Assembly: GCF_023746535.1 (NCBI RefSeq) | Contig: NZ_CP098747.1 | Span: 2,068,501 to 2,132,500 of the forward strand | DNA length: 64,000 nt | Direction of reading: 5' to 3' | DNA from: Sneathiella marina | GTDB lineage: Bacteria > Pseudomonadota > Alphaproteobacteria > Sneathiellales > Sneathiellaceae | Shown: positions 55,714 to 64,000 of the stretch, piece after piece | Layout: the number at the start of each line of letters is the position of its first letter | Position numbering within the stretch: position 1 is the stretch's first letter | Notes under the pieces: generated by a model | The model's input: only the letters and a program-made list of their open reading frames with translations | Databases searched by the model: none | Told to the model about the DNA's origin: nothing | Program-made: the position numbers and the translations under genes

Positions 55714-56808
55714 ATGAACAAATCCTTGCAATTGAAACCGTCTCTGTCGGCGGAGGAAATAAATACATGGCTTGCCCGATTGAAAAGCGATCAACCTGAA
55801 ATACGTGCTCGTAACGCAGCCGCTGAGATTGGTATTTCCGAAGGAGAATTACTGGCCGCAAAAGTCGGACAGGAAGTTACCCGACTGTCCGATGACCCTG
55901 AAAAAATATTAAGGGAAATAGCCGATCTAGATGAGGTAATGGCGCTTACCCGCAATGAACATTGTGTGCATGAGCGTATGGGCATCTATGAAAATCCAAG
56001 CTTTTTTCAACATGGGTCCATGAAAACCGGGCTTTTTGTAAACCCGGATATTGATCTTCGCCTCTTCATGTCCCATTGGGCATATGGATTTGCAGTAGCT
56101 GAGCCAAGTAAACTCGGCATTAGAAAAAGCTTACAATTTTTCGATAAATCCGGGCAGGCAATCCACAAAATTTACCTGACCAATAAATCCAACGAGGTAG
56201 CTTATGATGATCTGGTTGCAAAACATCGCCATGCGACGCAGACAACGACAATTGAAATTGAATCTTATCCGCCAAAATCGGAGGAAAAACCGGATTCCGA
56301 AATTGACTGGGACACCTTCAGGGCAAGTTGGGAAAATCTCAAGGATACCCACGACTTCTTTCCTTTACTTAGAAAATTCAACGTCGATCGCGAGCAGGCC
56401 TTTCGGAATGTCGGACCCCATCTGGCATTAGAGCTGGACAACAGCGCCGCACGAAATGTACTCGATCTCGCAATGGCTTCAGAGTGTGAAATCATGGTCT
56501 TTGTCGGAAATCGTGGATGTATCCAGATACATACGGGCATCGTCAAAAAACTGGTTGAACATGGCTCCTGGTATAATGTCCTCGATCCAAAATTCAATTT
56601 GCATTTGAATGAAGAAGACATCGCGCGAAGCTGGGTTACGCGAAAACCAACGGAAGACGGTATTGTAACGGCGGTTGAAATATTCGATACCACAGGCGAA
56701 CTGATTGTTACATTCTTTGGTAAGCGCAAACCAGGTGATCCTGAGTTGGAACTCTGGCGGGAAATTGTCGCGAAATTACCTGCCAAGGAAGTTGCCAATG
56801 TCGCTTGA
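55714..56808 (+). CDS. hmuS: heme-degrading/heme-trafficking protein HmuS (HemS/ChuS family)
   Basis: 364-residue cytoplasmic protein with two similar HemS domains. The first (about 30-185) has HCVHERMGIYE and VNPDIDLRLFM; the second (about 220-355) has GNRGCIQIHTGIVKKL and FNLHLNEEDIARSWVTRKPT. It binds heme after import and releases iron or hands it on. GAAGGAAAA is eight bases before ATG 55714; an earlier in-frame start lies inside tonB. It overlaps exbB by 11 bases. Confidence 0.93.
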   Translation: MNKSLQLKPSLSAEEINTWLARLKSDQPEIRARNAAAEIGISEGELLAAKVGQEVTRLSDDPEKILREIADLDEVMALTRNEHCVHERMGIYENPSFFQHGSMKTGLFVNPDIDLRLFMSHWAYGFAVAEPSKLGIRKSLQFFDKSGQAIHKIYLTNKSNEVAYDDLVAKHRHATQTTTIEIESYPPKSEEKPDSEIDWDTFRASWENLKDTHDFFPLLRKFNVDREQAFRNVGPHLALELDNSAARNVLDLAMASECEIMVFVGNRGCIQIHTGIVKKLVEHGSWYNVLDPKFNLHLNEEDIARSWVTRKPTEDGIVTAVEIFDTTGELIVTFFGKRKPGDPELELWREIVAKLPAKEVANVA

Positions 56809-57406
56809 TGGCGTTGAACTGGAGTTATTGCCGGCGTGGTTCTCCCAATTAGGTCTCATGGGATGGCCGCTTGCAGCATGTTCTCTCATCACTCTTACCA
56901 TTGGATTTGAGCGATTTGTTTTTGTTCTCAAGACCAGCATCAATTCAAAATCCGAATGCAGACGTCTTGCAGAGACATTGAGGGCGAACCGTCGGCATCC
57001 AAAAGTAATACGAGATGAATTGGCTGGAATTTTGCTCAATGAGCTACACCGGCCTTACTTCGCCGGCGTAAAGCTTCTGAGAATGATTGGAACGATCAGC
57101 CCGATTCTTGGACTACTAGGGACTATTTTAGGTATCATCGCTGCATTTCAGGTGATCGCCGTACAAACTGGCCCGGTTTCGCCGGCGTTGATAGCCGACG
57201 GATTGTGGGAGGCCATGCTGACCACGGCAGTCGGTTTGCTGATTGCGCTTCCGGCGCTGATAATGGCTCATTTTTTTAGCGGTTTTAGTGAACGGCTGTT
57301 GGCAGGTTATTGCCTGGAACTTAATCGGCTTTCCTTGTCCTTCGAGTTAGAGAAAGCAACCGAGGCGTCTGAAGTTGTCGATTTCAATGTTGGGGCAAGA
57401 CGTTAA
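56798..57406 (+). CDS. exbB: ExbB-type proton channel protein
   Basis: 202-residue MotA/TolQ/ExbB family protein with three transmembrane helices (about 17-36, 105-130 and 140-165). SPILGLLGTILGIIAAFQ and ADGLWEAMLTTAVGLLIALPAL are the canonical channel helices. With ExbD it powers TonB from proton-motive force. Start is ATG 56798, overlapping the hmuS stop, with AAGGAAG upstream; longer frames run into hmuS. Confidence 0.92.
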   Translation: MSLDGVELELLPAWFSQLGLMGWPLAACSLITLTIGFERFVFVLKTSINSKSECRRLAETLRANRRHPKVIRDELAGILLNELHRPYFAGVKLLRMIGTISPILGLLGTILGIIAAFQVIAVQTGPVSPALIADGLWEAMLTTAVGLLIALPALIMAHFFSGFSERLLAGYCLELNRLSLSFELEKATEASEVVDFNVGARR

Positions 57407-57837
57407 TGATCAGATTACAAGCGGAGGATCCTCATAGTGGAACTTTACGGGACCTGGCACCTGACTTAACTCCGATGCTGGATATTCTTTTTATCCTTCT
57501 TGTGTTTTTTCTGCTCACAGCTGGGGCAGTGTTCCAGTCGCTGGATCTTAAATTGCCGTCCAGCGTTGAAGATGAAATCAATTTAGTAAACGCCCCGCAG
57601 CATATCATGCTGGAAATTCGGAGCGATTCCTATGCTGTTGATGGTGAAATGATCAACAGCTTTGAAGGGCTGAAAGATACTCTCAAATCCACCTTTTTGG
57701 ATAAGCCTGACCATGAATTAATCGTCGCCAGTGACAAACGAATTGCGATCGAAAAATTACTTGAAGTGCTGACATATCTGCAATCCCAGGGGATTGAAGC
57801 AGCAAATATACTTATGCGGAAGGAAACAAAGAAATGA
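57406..57837 (+). CDS. exbD: ExbD-type biopolymer transport protein
   Basis: 143 residues. The LTPMLDILFILLVFFLLT segment (about 26-43) is the single transmembrane helix with the essential Asp (D29) that carries protons. The periplasmic peptidoglycan-binding part follows. Its ATG shares a base with the exbB stop and its stop overlaps the hmuT start by four bases. Confidence 0.93.
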   Translation: MIRLQAEDPHSGTLRDLAPDLTPMLDILFILLVFFLLTAGAVFQSLDLKLPSSVEDEINLVNAPQHIMLEIRSDSYAVDGEMINSFEGLKDTLKSTFLDKPDHELIVASDKRIAIEKLLEVLTYLQSQGIEAANILMRKETKK

Positions 57838-58670
57838 TCAAATTTCTGTTTAGCCTGTCACTTGTTTTCATGACTTCTACGGTCCTTGCAGAAACCCCGA
57901 AACGTGTTGTTTCCGTCGGGGGAGCCTTAACGGAAATTGTCTATGGGCTGGACGCTGGCAACCTTCTTGTTGGAAGTGACACGACAAGCTATTTCCCTGC
58001 AAAAGCCGCCCAACTGCCAAAAGTCGGTTATCAACGTACGTTATCGGCCGAGGGCATTCTATCGCTAACTCCGGATCTTGTAATTTTATCTGATGAAGCG
58101 GGGCCACCTGCAGTGCTTGAACAGTTAAAGACGGCCGGGGTCGATATCTTGCAGGTGGGAGCGGGGCGTTCTCTATCCGATGTAAAGGAAAGCATTCAGG
58201 TGATTGCAGTGGCTTTGGACAAAACAGAGCAATCCAATTTTTTGATATCAAGCCTGGAATTGGCATCCACCAAGTTGAACAAAGCAATAGCGGCGCAAAA
58301 GGATAAAAAGCGCATCATGTTTATCCTTCAACATAGCGGCGGGGCACCAATGGTTGCGGGCCTGGATACCGCAGCCAGTAGTGTCATTGAACTTTCCGGT
58401 GCCGAGAATGCTGTCAGTGAGTACAGGGGATATAAACCGCTTTCTCCTGAAGCCGCGACAGCCATTGCCCCGGATATCATATTAGTAACAACGCAGGGCC
58501 TTGAGCAGGTGGGAGGTAAACCCGCACTTTTGAATATACCTGGCATCAATCTGACCCCGGCTGCGAAGCGAGGCAAAGTGATCGCCATGGACGCCTTGTT
58601 ACTGCTAGGGTTTGGTCCGCGTACGGCTGATGCAGCGATAGAACTTAATCGCCGGACTAATGATTTATGA
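57834..58670 (+). CDS. hmuT: hemin ABC transporter substrate-binding protein
   Basis: 278 residues. Signal peptide (about 1-19, ending TVLAET), then a TroA-like bilobed binding protein with VVSVGGALTEIVYGLDAG and the SDTTSYFPAKA segment typical of heme binders with a Tyr ligand. It delivers heme to HmuUV. It overlaps exbD and hmuU by four bases (ATGA type). Confidence 0.92.
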   Translation: MIKFLFSLSLVFMTSTVLAETPKRVVSVGGALTEIVYGLDAGNLLVGSDTTSYFPAKAAQLPKVGYQRTLSAEGILSLTPDLVILSDEAGPPAVLEQLKTAGVDILQVGAGRSLSDVKESIQVIAVALDKTEQSNFLISSLELASTKLNKAIAAQKDKKRIMFILQHSGGAPMVAGLDTAASSVIELSGAENAVSEYRGYKPLSPEAATAIAPDIILVTTQGLEQVGGKPALLNIPGINLTPAAKRGKVIAMDALLLLGFGPRTADAAIELNRRTNDL

Positions 58671-59710
58671 ACCTTTTAACCAAACAGGTAACAGTTTCAC
58701 TCCCTTTCTTCCGGCTTAAATTCCCGGCATTATTAATACTAAGCTTTTTACTCTTACTGGCTTTAGTACTGGCCTCATCTATCGGTGCCGTATCTATTCC
58801 GCTTTCAAAGCTAATTACCTCCGATCTGACGTCGCAGCAGCAGGCAGTATTATTTTCAATCCGTCTCCCACGAGTATTGCTAGCCGTAATTGTTGGCATT
58901 GCCCTTGCTGTTTCCGGAGCAGCTTTACAGGGGCTTTTCCGAAATCCTTTAGCCGACCCTGGCCTAATAGGCATTTCCACCAGTTCGGCATTAGCCGTTG
59001 CAATTGTTATTGTTTTTGCAGGCCCTCTAACAGGTCTTCTGGGACTCTACAGCCTAAGTATCGCAGCATTTTTAGGGGCAACGATTGCCTGCCTGGTTAT
59101 TTTCCGTTTCGCTAAATTGACAGGGAAGTTTTCCGTTACTTATTTGTTGCTAACCGGGATAGCACTCAATGCACTTTGTGCGGCAGGTGTTGGCTTTTTG
59201 ACTTTCCTGAGTAACGACGAGCAGCTCAGGACGTTAACATTTTGGACAATGGGCAGCCTTGGTGGCGCATTATGGCCGTCAGTAATTGTTGCTTCGACAA
59301 TAGTCCTGCCAGCCAGTTTTATACTGATCCGAAGCGCCCGTGAGTTAAATCTTCTGCTTTTGGGAGAAAACGAAGCGCGGTACCTTGGCGTTGATGAAGA
59401 GAAACTAAAGCGTTTGATTATAATTGCCACGGCGCTGACAGTAGGTGCGGGGATAGCTGTTAGCGGCATTATAGGTTTCGTCGGGCTCGTTGTTCCCCAC
59501 CTGGTGAGGTTGCTGTTAGGACCTGACCATAGATTGCTAATTCCAGCCTCCGGTATTTTGGGTGCTGCCTTGCTTTTGGTTGCAGATACCCTTGCCCGAA
59601 CGATCGTCGCACCTGCGGAAATGCCTGTGGGAATCTTGACCAGTCTGATCGGTGGCCCGTTTTTTCTCTGGCTTCTCGTAAAACAATACTCTGGAAGGTT
59701 TGGATTATGA
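58667..59710 (+). CDS. hmuU: hemin ABC transporter permease
   Basis: 347-residue FecCD/BtuC-family inner-membrane permease with about ten helices. GNPLADPGLIGIS-type sequence appears as FRNPLADPGLIGIS, and the ATPase-coupling loop as GFVGLVVPHLVRLLLGPDHR. It starts within the hmuT stop and overlaps the hmuV start, so subunits should be made in balanced amounts. Confidence 0.93.
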   Translation: MNLLTKQVTVSLPFFRLKFPALLILSFLLLLALVLASSIGAVSIPLSKLITSDLTSQQQAVLFSIRLPRVLLAVIVGIALAVSGAALQGLFRNPLADPGLIGISTSSALAVAIVIVFAGPLTGLLGLYSLSIAAFLGATIACLVIFRFAKLTGKFSVTYLLLTGIALNALCAAGVGFLTFLSNDEQLRTLTFWTMGSLGGALWPSVIVASTIVLPASFILIRSARELNLLLLGENEARYLGVDEEKLKRLIIIATALTVGAGIAVSGIIGFVGLVVPHLVRLLLGPDHRLLIPASGILGAALLLVADTLARTIVAPAEMPVGILTSLIGGPFFLWLLVKQYSGRFGL

Positions 59711-60468
59711 TTGCTGTTAGTAATGTAAGCTTTCGTGTTGGCCGGCAACTCATCCTCGACAATGTCAGTGCGACTTTTGAAGCCGGGAAAGTGAGTGCCA
59801 TACTTGGGCCTAACGGGGCGGGGAAAACAACATTACTCAAGTGCATTACCGGGTCGTTGGCCGTAGATCACGGTGCCATCTCGATTGAGGGGCGAAAACT
59901 GGAGGAGTACTCTCTTGAGGAGCTTTCGATGAAGAGAGCCGTACTTTCTCAAAATACTCCCATTAGTTTCCCCTTTACTGCGGAGGAAATCGTATTCATG
60001 GGTCGAAACCCTTACGCGCTAAAAAAAAATAACGCCACCGATACCGAAATCGTTCATGAAACATTGGATTTAATGGATGCATGGCATCTGCGGGAGCGGT
60101 CATTCCCAACATTATCTGGTGGGGAGCAGCAACGGGTCCAATTCGCAAGAGTGCTCTCGCAGATATGGGACCGGGAAAAGGCATATCTGTTTTTGGATGA
60201 ACCCACGTCTGCTTTGGATCTTAAGCATCAATACCAGGTGATGGAGTTAATTCGCCAACAATGTGCCAACAAATACCTGACTGTCATCATGGTCATGCAC
60301 GATCTAAATATTGCTTATCAAAGTACGGACAAAAGTTATTTTCTTAGAGATGGCCATGTTCACAATTTTGGCGATAGCAAAGAGGTCATAAACGCAGAGA
60401 CGCTTTCAGAAGTTTATAACCTGCCGATTACATATGCAGCTCGACATATAAACTTTCACGCTATTTAA
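59707..60468 (+). CDS. hmuV: hemin ABC transporter ATP-binding protein
   Basis: 253-residue ABC ATPase. Walker A GPNGAGKTTLL, Q-loop in AVLSQNTPI, signature LSGGEQQRV and Walker B YLFLDEPTSALD are intact, and H-loop histidine is in VMHDLNIA. It completes the HmuTUV importer and is the last gene of the operon. No clear intrinsic terminator follows before the convergent M24 gene 76 bases away. Confidence 0.94.
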   Translation: MIAVSNVSFRVGRQLILDNVSATFEAGKVSAILGPNGAGKTTLLKCITGSLAVDHGAISIEGRKLEEYSLEELSMKRAVLSQNTPISFPFTAEEIVFMGRNPYALKKNNATDTEIVHETLDLMDAWHLRERSFPTLSGGEQQRVQFARVLSQIWDREKAYLFLDEPTSALDLKHQYQVMELIRQQCANKYLTVIMVMHDLNIAYQSTDKSYFLRDGHVHNFGDSKEVINAETLSEVYNLPITYAARHINFHAI

Positions 60469-60544
60469 AAAAACTAAAGAGCCGCCTTTCAGCATATTCT
60501 GAATCTTGAGGACTTGACGTAAAACCCAACAAGACATTCCATCG

Positions 60545-61801
60545 CTAGTTCAAAAGTTCATCTTCGAACGGGAAATTGACGATAAGTTCGCAACCAGACT
60601 CTGTGATCCTCACCATTTGCTCGAGCTTTACACCATCCTTGCGACCCGGCTCTCCAATATAACTTTCGACTGAAACAGTCATGTTTTCTTTGAAATTTCC
60701 ATCATATCCCGTGCGCTCAAACAGATGCAGGGGTGTAAGCTGTGGGTATTCATTACACATGCCGGTACCATGAACCAGAACACCACAATCCAGTTCGGCG
60801 TATCGCTCTGGCATTTTCCACGCCTTTTCCGAAAACTCCCGAAATGAAAGGCCTGCCTTCAACAGGGCCATGTTGTGATGAATTTGTTCATACGACAACT
60901 TGTAAATGGTTCTCTGCTCTTCTGTCGGTTTAGCCGGATGACATAGCCAGGTTCGGGAGATATCTGTATTATAGCCAAACGGTCCGATCATATCAGTGTC
61001 GATGCCGAGAAGTTCTCCTGCCTGAATTTTTCGCTCACCTGCTTCTGTATACCATGGATTAGTATTTGTGCCGGAAACCACCAATCGCGTTTCAATGTAA
61101 TCACCACCTAAATTGGCGTTGATAGAAACAAGCATCGACCATAGTTCATTCTCTGACACCCCCGGGACGGTCTGCTTGCGCATGGCACTTAAGGCAGTCT
61201 CGCATACCAAAGCCGAATGTTTTTGTGCCTTCAGTTCTTCTGGTGTCTTGATACAGCGCGCATATTCAATTACATCCTGGCCGAAGCCGACGGAAATCTG
61301 TCTATTTTCCAGTGCAATGCGACCGTCAGAATCCAGCCGATCTATGGCAATGCGGGTATTTCCACATCTTTGCCTGATGACGTCGGCCAACTCATCCGCC
61401 CAGGACTCAATCAGGTCGGCTCGTTTGGAACCGGCTGTGTGGTTGTACCATAAAGTGCCAGGTCGGGATTCCTCGATCGTTTCCTTGCCTGCAGAAAGAT
61501 GTGTGCAATTGACAAAGTCAAACAGCGTTGCCTTTCCTTCTGCCGGAACCAGGCAGTAGCGCGCCGAGTTATGCATCGTCCAGATTTGCATATTACGGCA
61601 ATCGGTCGCATATCGAATATTGATGGGATCATACAACAGGATTCCGCCCAAATCACGCTTCTGGAGTTCAATTTGAAGCCTCTCCAGGCGATCAAGGCGG
61701 AGCGTTTTCTCATCAACAACAGGTAACGCAGCCAGTGCTTTCTTTGCTGCATGCAGATCAACGAGCCCATTTAGATCCAACTGTGGGCCTGAATTATTCA
61801 T
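60545..61801 (-). CDS. M24-fold metalloprotein, DddP-like
   Basis: 418-residue pita-bread-fold protein. Metal ligands are all present: D268, D270, D280 (GIDTDMIG and NTDISRTW), H344, E379 and E394. Their spacing equals that of the DMSP lyase DddP as I recall it, offset by a constant 27. The sequence around YDPINIRYATDCRNMQIWTMHN and ETRLVVSGTNTNPW is DddP-like rather than Xaa-Pro-peptidase-like. However, the residue matching the proposed DddP base (D377) is N350 (HGTGMCNEYP). It may therefore not cleave DMSP; a peptidase or other lyase is possible. It is divergent from a LysR gene. Confidence 0.75.
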   Translation of the reverse strand: MNNSGPQLDLNGLVDLHAAKKALAALPVVDEKTLRLDRLERLQIELQKRDLGGILLYDPINIRYATDCRNMQIWTMHNSARYCLVPAEGKATLFDFVNCTHLSAGKETIEESRPGTLWYNHTAGSKRADLIESWADELADVIRQRCGNTRIAIDRLDSDGRIALENRQISVGFGQDVIEYARCIKTPEELKAQKHSALVCETALSAMRKQTVPGVSENELWSMLVSINANLGGDYIETRLVVSGTNTNPWYTEAGERKIQAGELLGIDTDMIGPFGYNTDISRTWLCHPAKPTEEQRTIYKLSYEQIHHNMALLKAGLSFREFSEKAWKMPERYAELDCGVLVHGTGMCNEYPQLTPLHLFERTGYDGNFKENMTVSVESYIGEPGRKDGVKLEQMVRITESGCELIVNFPFEDELLN

Positions 61802-61902
61802 ACCAAATCCCCATTAGTAAGAGTTTTCATTGTAAACGTTAAACTGGGCCATTATCATGTGTAAACAGCACTAATTGTTCCTATTCATGATAACTAGAAG
61901 TT

Positions 61903-62856
61903 ATGAAACATTATCGCCGGAAAATGCCTTCCCTTGATTGTCTCGTGTTTTTTGAGGCGGCATCGCGTCACCTCAACTTCACCCAGGCGGCATCTGAGCT
62001 GTTTGTCACACAGGCTGCAGTCAGCAAGCGGGTTGGCCAATTGGAAAGCCGGCTCGGTGTCGCCCTGTTTCATCGGTTGGGGCCTAATCTTTCGCTGACG
62101 GCGGAGGGTGAGAGGTTACAGGGTAATGCGACCCTTGCGTTGGATTATCTTGATATGACGTTTCAGTCTATTTCAGGCGAGGCCGTAAGTGCTGTGAGTA
62201 TTTCTGCCAACAGTGCAGTATCCATGTTCTGGCTGCAGCCCCGAATGAAGATATTTGGTCTCAGTGATGAAGCTTGTGCGGTAAACCTGATCACCACTGA
62301 CAGGACGAATGACCAACTTTCAACAGAATCTGATCTGGCAATCATTTACAGTGATGAGAATGTACCAGGCTGGCACTGTACTCCAATTCTTGAGGAACGT
62401 CTTGTTCCTGTGGTTGCGCCTTCATTGTTGGAGCGACTAAAGCTCGTCCCACAGATCAGCCTACTGGGTTTTGGAAGTTGTGAAAAACCAACGCTCTTGA
62501 ATTATCCACGAATTGGACCGGAATCGAACAACTGGGATACATGGACTGAACAACTTGATCTTGAAGAAACTGCCACATGGCCAAAGAAAGAGTACGCAAC
62601 CTATGCACAAACCATAGGCCGTGCATTGAACGGTGAAGGCGTAGCTTTGGCAAGTGTTTCCTTAATTGAGAGAGAACTTCGGTCCGGGCAGTTATGTTGC
62701 CTCAGTCAAGACTCATTACTAAGCCGGTTTAGCTATTGCCTAGCATATCCTCGAGCGAGGGCAATGCGTAAAAACACCAGGTTGGTTTTTGAGTTTGTGA
62801 TAGGGCAGGCCAGGCGGCAAAAAAGGGATGATAATGTTCAAGCGTCCTCTCTTTGA
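61903..62856 (+). CDS. LysR-family transcriptional regulator
   Basis: 317 residues. The helix-turn-helix region NFTQAASELFVTQAAVSKRVGQLESRLG is at about 25-52, followed by a LysR-substrate domain. It is divergent from the DddP-like gene with a 101-bp gap, so it probably regulates that gene. ATG 61903 and ATG 61924 are both possible starts. Confidence 0.91.
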   Translation: MKHYRRKMPSLDCLVFFEAASRHLNFTQAASELFVTQAAVSKRVGQLESRLGVALFHRLGPNLSLTAEGERLQGNATLALDYLDMTFQSISGEAVSAVSISANSAVSMFWLQPRMKIFGLSDEACAVNLITTDRTNDQLSTESDLAIIYSDENVPGWHCTPILEERLVPVVAPSLLERLKLVPQISLLGFGSCEKPTLLNYPRIGPESNNWDTWTEQLDLEETATWPKKEYATYAQTIGRALNGEGVALASVSLIERELRSGQLCCLSQDSLLSRFSYCLAYPRARAMRKNTRLVFEFVIGQARRQKRDDNVQASSL

Positions 62857-62921
62857 AAAAAAGACATTCCGCTTTCGAGCCTGATATGCCCCTTTACCGA
62901 AAAAACACCACTCTTTGTGGC

Positions 62922-63521
62922 TCAAGGTGTTTTTACAACAAGGGCACTTTGAGCGCATTCGATCAATTCATTGCAATGATCGAGTGGGTTGCTTTTCGAT
63001 CTTCCGGAAAGCCAACTGCGGCAGAATATTTGAGCCGGTCCAATAACCTGAGCGAAAAACACCTTACCGTCCACATCTCGCAATACCCGTTTCTTGGTCA
63101 AGTGAATACGCCACTGCGCAATTGACTGCGCGAATTGCGCATTTTCCCTCTCCAGCTCCTGTCTAATTTCCTCACCTTTCCACCAGTCTTCAGTTGACTG
63201 TTCGAACAGAAATCGCGCCTGCTTTGTATTGTAAATTACCCATTCGATATGTGTCTGGATGAGGTTGGCCAAGCCTTTTTCGCCTCCAATTTCCGGGCCA
63301 AGAGCGGCGCACATTGCTGTGTGATAGCTCATAAGCGCAGAGAGGTAGAGTGTCTTGAACAGATCTTGCCTGCTCTGAAAGGCGTGGAAAAAACTTCCAT
63401 TCGAAATTTTCGCATGTACGCAGATATCCGCTACTGACGTTGCGTCGACGCCTTTCTGTTCAAAAAGCTCCAATGCCGAATTTGCGATTTTGTCTCTTGT
63501 ACTCAACAGATTGTCTCCCAT
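62922..63521 (-). CDS. TetR-family transcriptional regulator
   Basis: 199 residues. The N-terminal TetR helix-turn-helix is about residues 8-52 (STRDKIANSALELFEQKGVDATSVADICVHAKISNGSFFHAF). The C-terminal ligand domain is not classifiable. I choose ATG 63521 with AAGG six bases upstream. It is divergent from an amidohydrolase gene, and a 20-bp palindrome lies between them. Confidence 0.9.
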   Translation of the reverse strand: MGDNLLSTRDKIANSALELFEQKGVDATSVADICVHAKISNGSFFHAFQSRQDLFKTLYLSALMSYHTAMCAALGPEIGGEKGLANLIQTHIEWVIYNTKQARFLFEQSTEDWWKGEEIRQELERENAQFAQSIAQWRIHLTKKRVLRDVDGKVFFAQVIGPAQIFCRSWLSGRSKSNPLDHCNELIECAQSALVVKTP

Positions 63522-63538
63522 CATTTGCCTTTTCAAGA

Positions 63539-63558
63539 GTAACACTCTAGAGTATTAC
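63539..63558. promoter_or_regulatory. candidate TetR operator
   Basis: A 20-bp palindrome with arms GTAACACTCT and AGAGTATTAC; only one base pair deviates from perfect symmetry. It sits 18 bases before the TetR start and 42 bases before the amidohydrolase start. Confidence 0.65.
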
Positions 63559-63599
63559 TCTACAATATTATTCGACTTTATAGATTGAGAGCAAGAGAA

Positions 63600-64000
63600 A
63601 TGATCATTGATGCTTGGGGCCAGCACCCGACAGTTCGTCACAGCCATGACCCGATTTTTGAATCACTGCGCCGTTGGACTAAACGACGGCCGTCAAAAGA
63701 ACAGTTGCCCGTTTCCGCAACGATTGACGTAATGGACCAAGGTGGCGTTGATGTAATGCTGACCAGTGCCTGGGTTGCCCCGCGTAACGTGATGATTTCA
63801 AATGACGAAGTTTCCGGGTTTGTTGATGAAGCAAAAGGCAGGCTGGTCGGTGTTGGATCAGTTGATATCTCAAGGCCAATGGATGCGATCCGGGAAGTCC
63901 GGCGTTGTGTGAACGAACTTGGGTTTAAGGCCATACGTGTTCTACCGTGGCTTTGGGAAGTTCCTCCGACCGACCGGAGATTTTATCCTGTTTTTGCAGC
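63600..64000 (+). CDS. amidohydrolase family protein (partial, cut at window edge)
   Basis: The first 133 residues of a TIM-barrel amidohydrolase (Amidohydro_2/PF04909 type), starting MIIDAWGQHPTVRH. The segments DVMDQGGVDVMLTSAWVAP and NELGFKAIRVLPWLWEVPPTDRRF fit the family's repeated barrel strands. The N-terminal metal pair is atypical (DAWGQHP rather than D-x-H-x-H). The frame is open to the window edge. The divergent TetR gene probably regulates it. GAGCAAGAGA is close upstream of the ATG. Confidence 0.8.
   Translation, partial: MIIDAWGQHPTVRHSHDPIFESLRRWTKRRPSKEQLPVSATIDVMDQGGVDVMLTSAWVAPRNVMISNDEVSGFVDEAKGRLVGVGSVDISRPMDAIREVRRCVNELGFKAIRVLPWLWEVPPTDRRFYPVFA

Noticed and set aside
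60469-60544. TTCAG-CATATT-CTGAA inverted repeat after hmuV
   Set aside because: Five base pairs without a T-run; insufficient for a terminator call.

Overview
The window reads as a chromosomal segment of a free-living, probably marine alphaproteobacterium with moderate GC content. Sneathiella or a related Rhodospirillales-type lineage is my best guess. This is an inference from several marks: an F1-ATPase zeta-type inhibitor (DUF1476) beside purine genes, the purC-purS-purQ-purL-bolA-grxD order, an RNase E with an acidic insertion in its S1 domain, a PleD-like regulator, DUF502, and SdhE upstream of mfd. No rRNA, CRISPR array, prophage or insertion sequence was seen. Two tRNA genes are present, Leu-UAA and Lys-UUU.

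Positions 1-35,300 are mostly housekeeping. They hold a class I aminotransferase, rne, a cell-wall amidase, PBP1A, and prfB with its programmed +1 frameshift. Next comes the minus-strand purine operon ending in bolA and a monothiol glutaredoxin, then the zeta inhibitor, purB, map-radC, sfsA, a CinA-domain protein, tRNA-Leu, a lipoprotein flanked by two look-alike terminators, an MlaC-like and Sel1 pair, tRNA-Lys, a periplasmic cyclophilin, an SDR, a PAS histidine kinase, DUF502, recG, sdhE, mfd and a DsbA/FrnE oxidoreductase. A REC-REC-GGDEF protein whose second receiver and GGDEF motif are degenerate follows.

Positions 36,800-46,500 look like a small secondary-metabolism island: an SDR plus a PhzS-like flavin monooxygenase, an FMN reductase, an L-2-amino-thiazoline-4-carboxylate hydrolase, a flavin-dependent tryptophan halogenase, and a tripartite-type RND pump. 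One nucleotide upstream of the halogenase is a 39-codon gene whose product has a single Trp three residues from its C-terminus. This pair is the most interesting candidate for an undescribed system: a halogenase with its own small peptide partner or substrate.

Positions 46,500-52,250 carry an SGNH hydrolase, a YjhX (TopAI-type) toxin with a GNAT neighbour resembling the topAI-yjhQ pair, a DUF2306 membrane protein, a lipoprotein, and a LysR/MFS divergent pair around a perfect palindrome. Positions 52,500-60,470 form a tightly coupled heme-uptake operon: hemP (57 codons), outer-membrane receptor, tonB, hmuS, exbB, exbD, hmuT, hmuU and hmuV, behind a promoter overlapped by a Fur-like box. The right end has a DddP-like M24 protein with a divergent LysR gene, and a TetR gene divergent from an amidohydrolase cut by the window edge.
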